NCBI GenBank assembly: GCA_005881295.1
Contig: VBHS01000427.1
Coordinates: 1-5,281, forward strand
Reading direction: 5' to 3'
Source of the DNA: Chloroflexota bacterium
Lineage (GTDB): Bacteria > Chloroflexota > Ktedonobacteria > Ktedonobacterales > Ktedonobacteraceae
DNA: 5,281 bases
In this document: positions 4,789 through 5,281 of the stretch, piece by piece
How positions within the stretch are numbered: position 1 is the stretch's first letter
Layout: each line of letters starts with the position of its first letter
The notes under the pieces: model-generated
Told to the model about the DNA's origin: nothing
Database searches by the model: none
Seen by the model: only the letters and a program-made list of their open reading frames with translations
Made by a program: the position numbers and the translations under genes

Positions 4789-5281
4789 ATGACAAGAAAA
4801 GAAAGCGAGAAAGATTCAGATCGGCCTCATTACTATTCCCAGTTTTGGCTTGATATAGCCGCCGGACGCAGAACAATTGGCGGCCCCAGACCAAATGACG
4901 AAGCGGACACATTTGAACCAGAGCTGGAGCTGGACAATGTCGCTCTTCGCAGGCCCGGGCGAAATAGCAGTCCAGCTATCGCCAGTGATTACGAAGAAAC
5001 GATTGCCCATCCTGAGGTCGAACCTGAATTCGATGCTGACGAGTACGCGGAACCCGCCTTCGACGAGACGGACCTGGATAACGAAATCGAAGATGAGGAG
5101 ATACCAAATATTGTTGTAGAGGATACTGAAACCCCTGACATGGATCTGGACTCTACCGATGACGAACTGTTAGCTGAGGAAGTTCCTGCAGACGAGCTTG
5201 AAGATGAAGAAGACTTTTTCGATGAGGACGAGGACGAAGATGATATGAACTGGAATGCAGGCCGGGGAAAGAAGAAACCTA
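4789..5281 (+). CDS. Highly acidic, probably disordered protein of unknown function (runs off window end)
   Basis: From ATG 4789 the frame stays open for 164 codons to the window edge. I do not recognise the family. The N-terminus is charged. Residues 13-27 contain PHYYSQFWLDIAAGR, an aromatic and hydrophobic stretch that looks like a short folded or binding motif. From about residue 37 the protein is dominated by Asp and Glu, with DEYAEPAF, DETDLDNEIEDEE and an almost uninterrupted acidic run at 136-152 (ELEDEEDFFDEDEDEDD). It ends in a switch to basic residues, GRGKKKP at 158-164. There is no signal peptide or membrane segment in what is visible, so it is probably cytoplasmic. An in-frame TGA at 4783 excludes an earlier start. 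The ribosome binding site is weak (GAG at 4779-4781). Steady codon-like composition over 490 bp and the strong upstream promoter support a real gene. A role in nucleic-acid or ribosome association would be a guess. Confidence 0.75.
   Translation, partial: MTRKESEKDSDRPHYYSQFWLDIAAGRRTIGGPRPNDEADTFEPELELDNVALRRPGRNSSPAIASDYEETIAHPEVEPEFDADEYAEPAFDETDLDNEIEDEEIPNIVVEDTETPDMDLDSTDDELLAEEVPADELEDEEDFFDEDEDEDDMNWNAGRGKKKP

Noticed and set aside
4575..4853. Plus-strand TTG-initiated frame of 92 codons
   Set aside because: It lacks a good binding site for its TTG, its sequence follows perfect RNA hairpins rather than protein-like composition, and its end overlaps the better-supported acidic gene. 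Its last third (LEKVWGVVEADLQLWRTVEL) looks somewhat protein-like, so I keep a small doubt.
1..5281. CRISPR array, tRNA genes, insertion sequence
   Set aside because: No regularly spaced repeats, no tRNA cloverleaf with the GGTTCRA arm, and no transposase motifs on either strand.

Overview
The window carries housekeeping genes of a bacterium with Gram-positive-like translation signals: AGGAGG-type ribosome binding sites, two TTG starts (rpsB and dxs), and an S2 protein that begins like the Bacillus one. The mix of an S2 with a long acidic tail, moderate base composition, interspersed hairpin repeats and a large intergenic spacer inside rpsB-tsf suggests Chloroflexota, perhaps Ktedonobacteria. 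That placement is an inference with low to moderate confidence.

Layout. Bases 1-1507 hold the minus-strand pair tsf (elongation factor Ts, only its first 86 codons) and rpsB (ribosomal protein S2). A 371-bp spacer full of hairpins separates them. A near-consensus promoter at 1702-1730 drives rpsB through a leader of about 190 nt with several inverted repeats. Divergent from rpsB is an ABC transporter ATPase of the LolD/MacB/FtsE class (1788-2459, plus strand). It stands alone, with no permease gene beside it. A 27-bp perfect hairpin (2463-2522) separates it from the convergent dxs (2537-4251, minus strand).

The dxs gene (1-deoxy-D-xylulose-5-phosphate synthase) is broken. About 65-70 codons are missing in the pyrimidine-like/C-terminal catalytic part, and the reading frame changes at the same point (about 2956-2962). 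Its translation signals and promoter look intact, so this is either a recent lesion, with a second dxs elsewhere, or an assembly error.

From 4252 to 4788 there is no convincing protein gene. The dxs promoter lies in an AT palindrome near 4409. A strong plus-strand promoter (TTGACA, 17 bp, TATTAT, 4525-4553) then leads into about 220 nt that fold by eye into two hairpins plus a compact four-way junction closed by a 10-bp helix (4668-4777). This ends 11 nt before an ATG that opens a very acidic, low-complexity protein (4789 to beyond the window end). The structured leader and its unrecognised acidic protein are the best candidate here for something undescribed: a cis-regulatory RNA or a processed small RNA.
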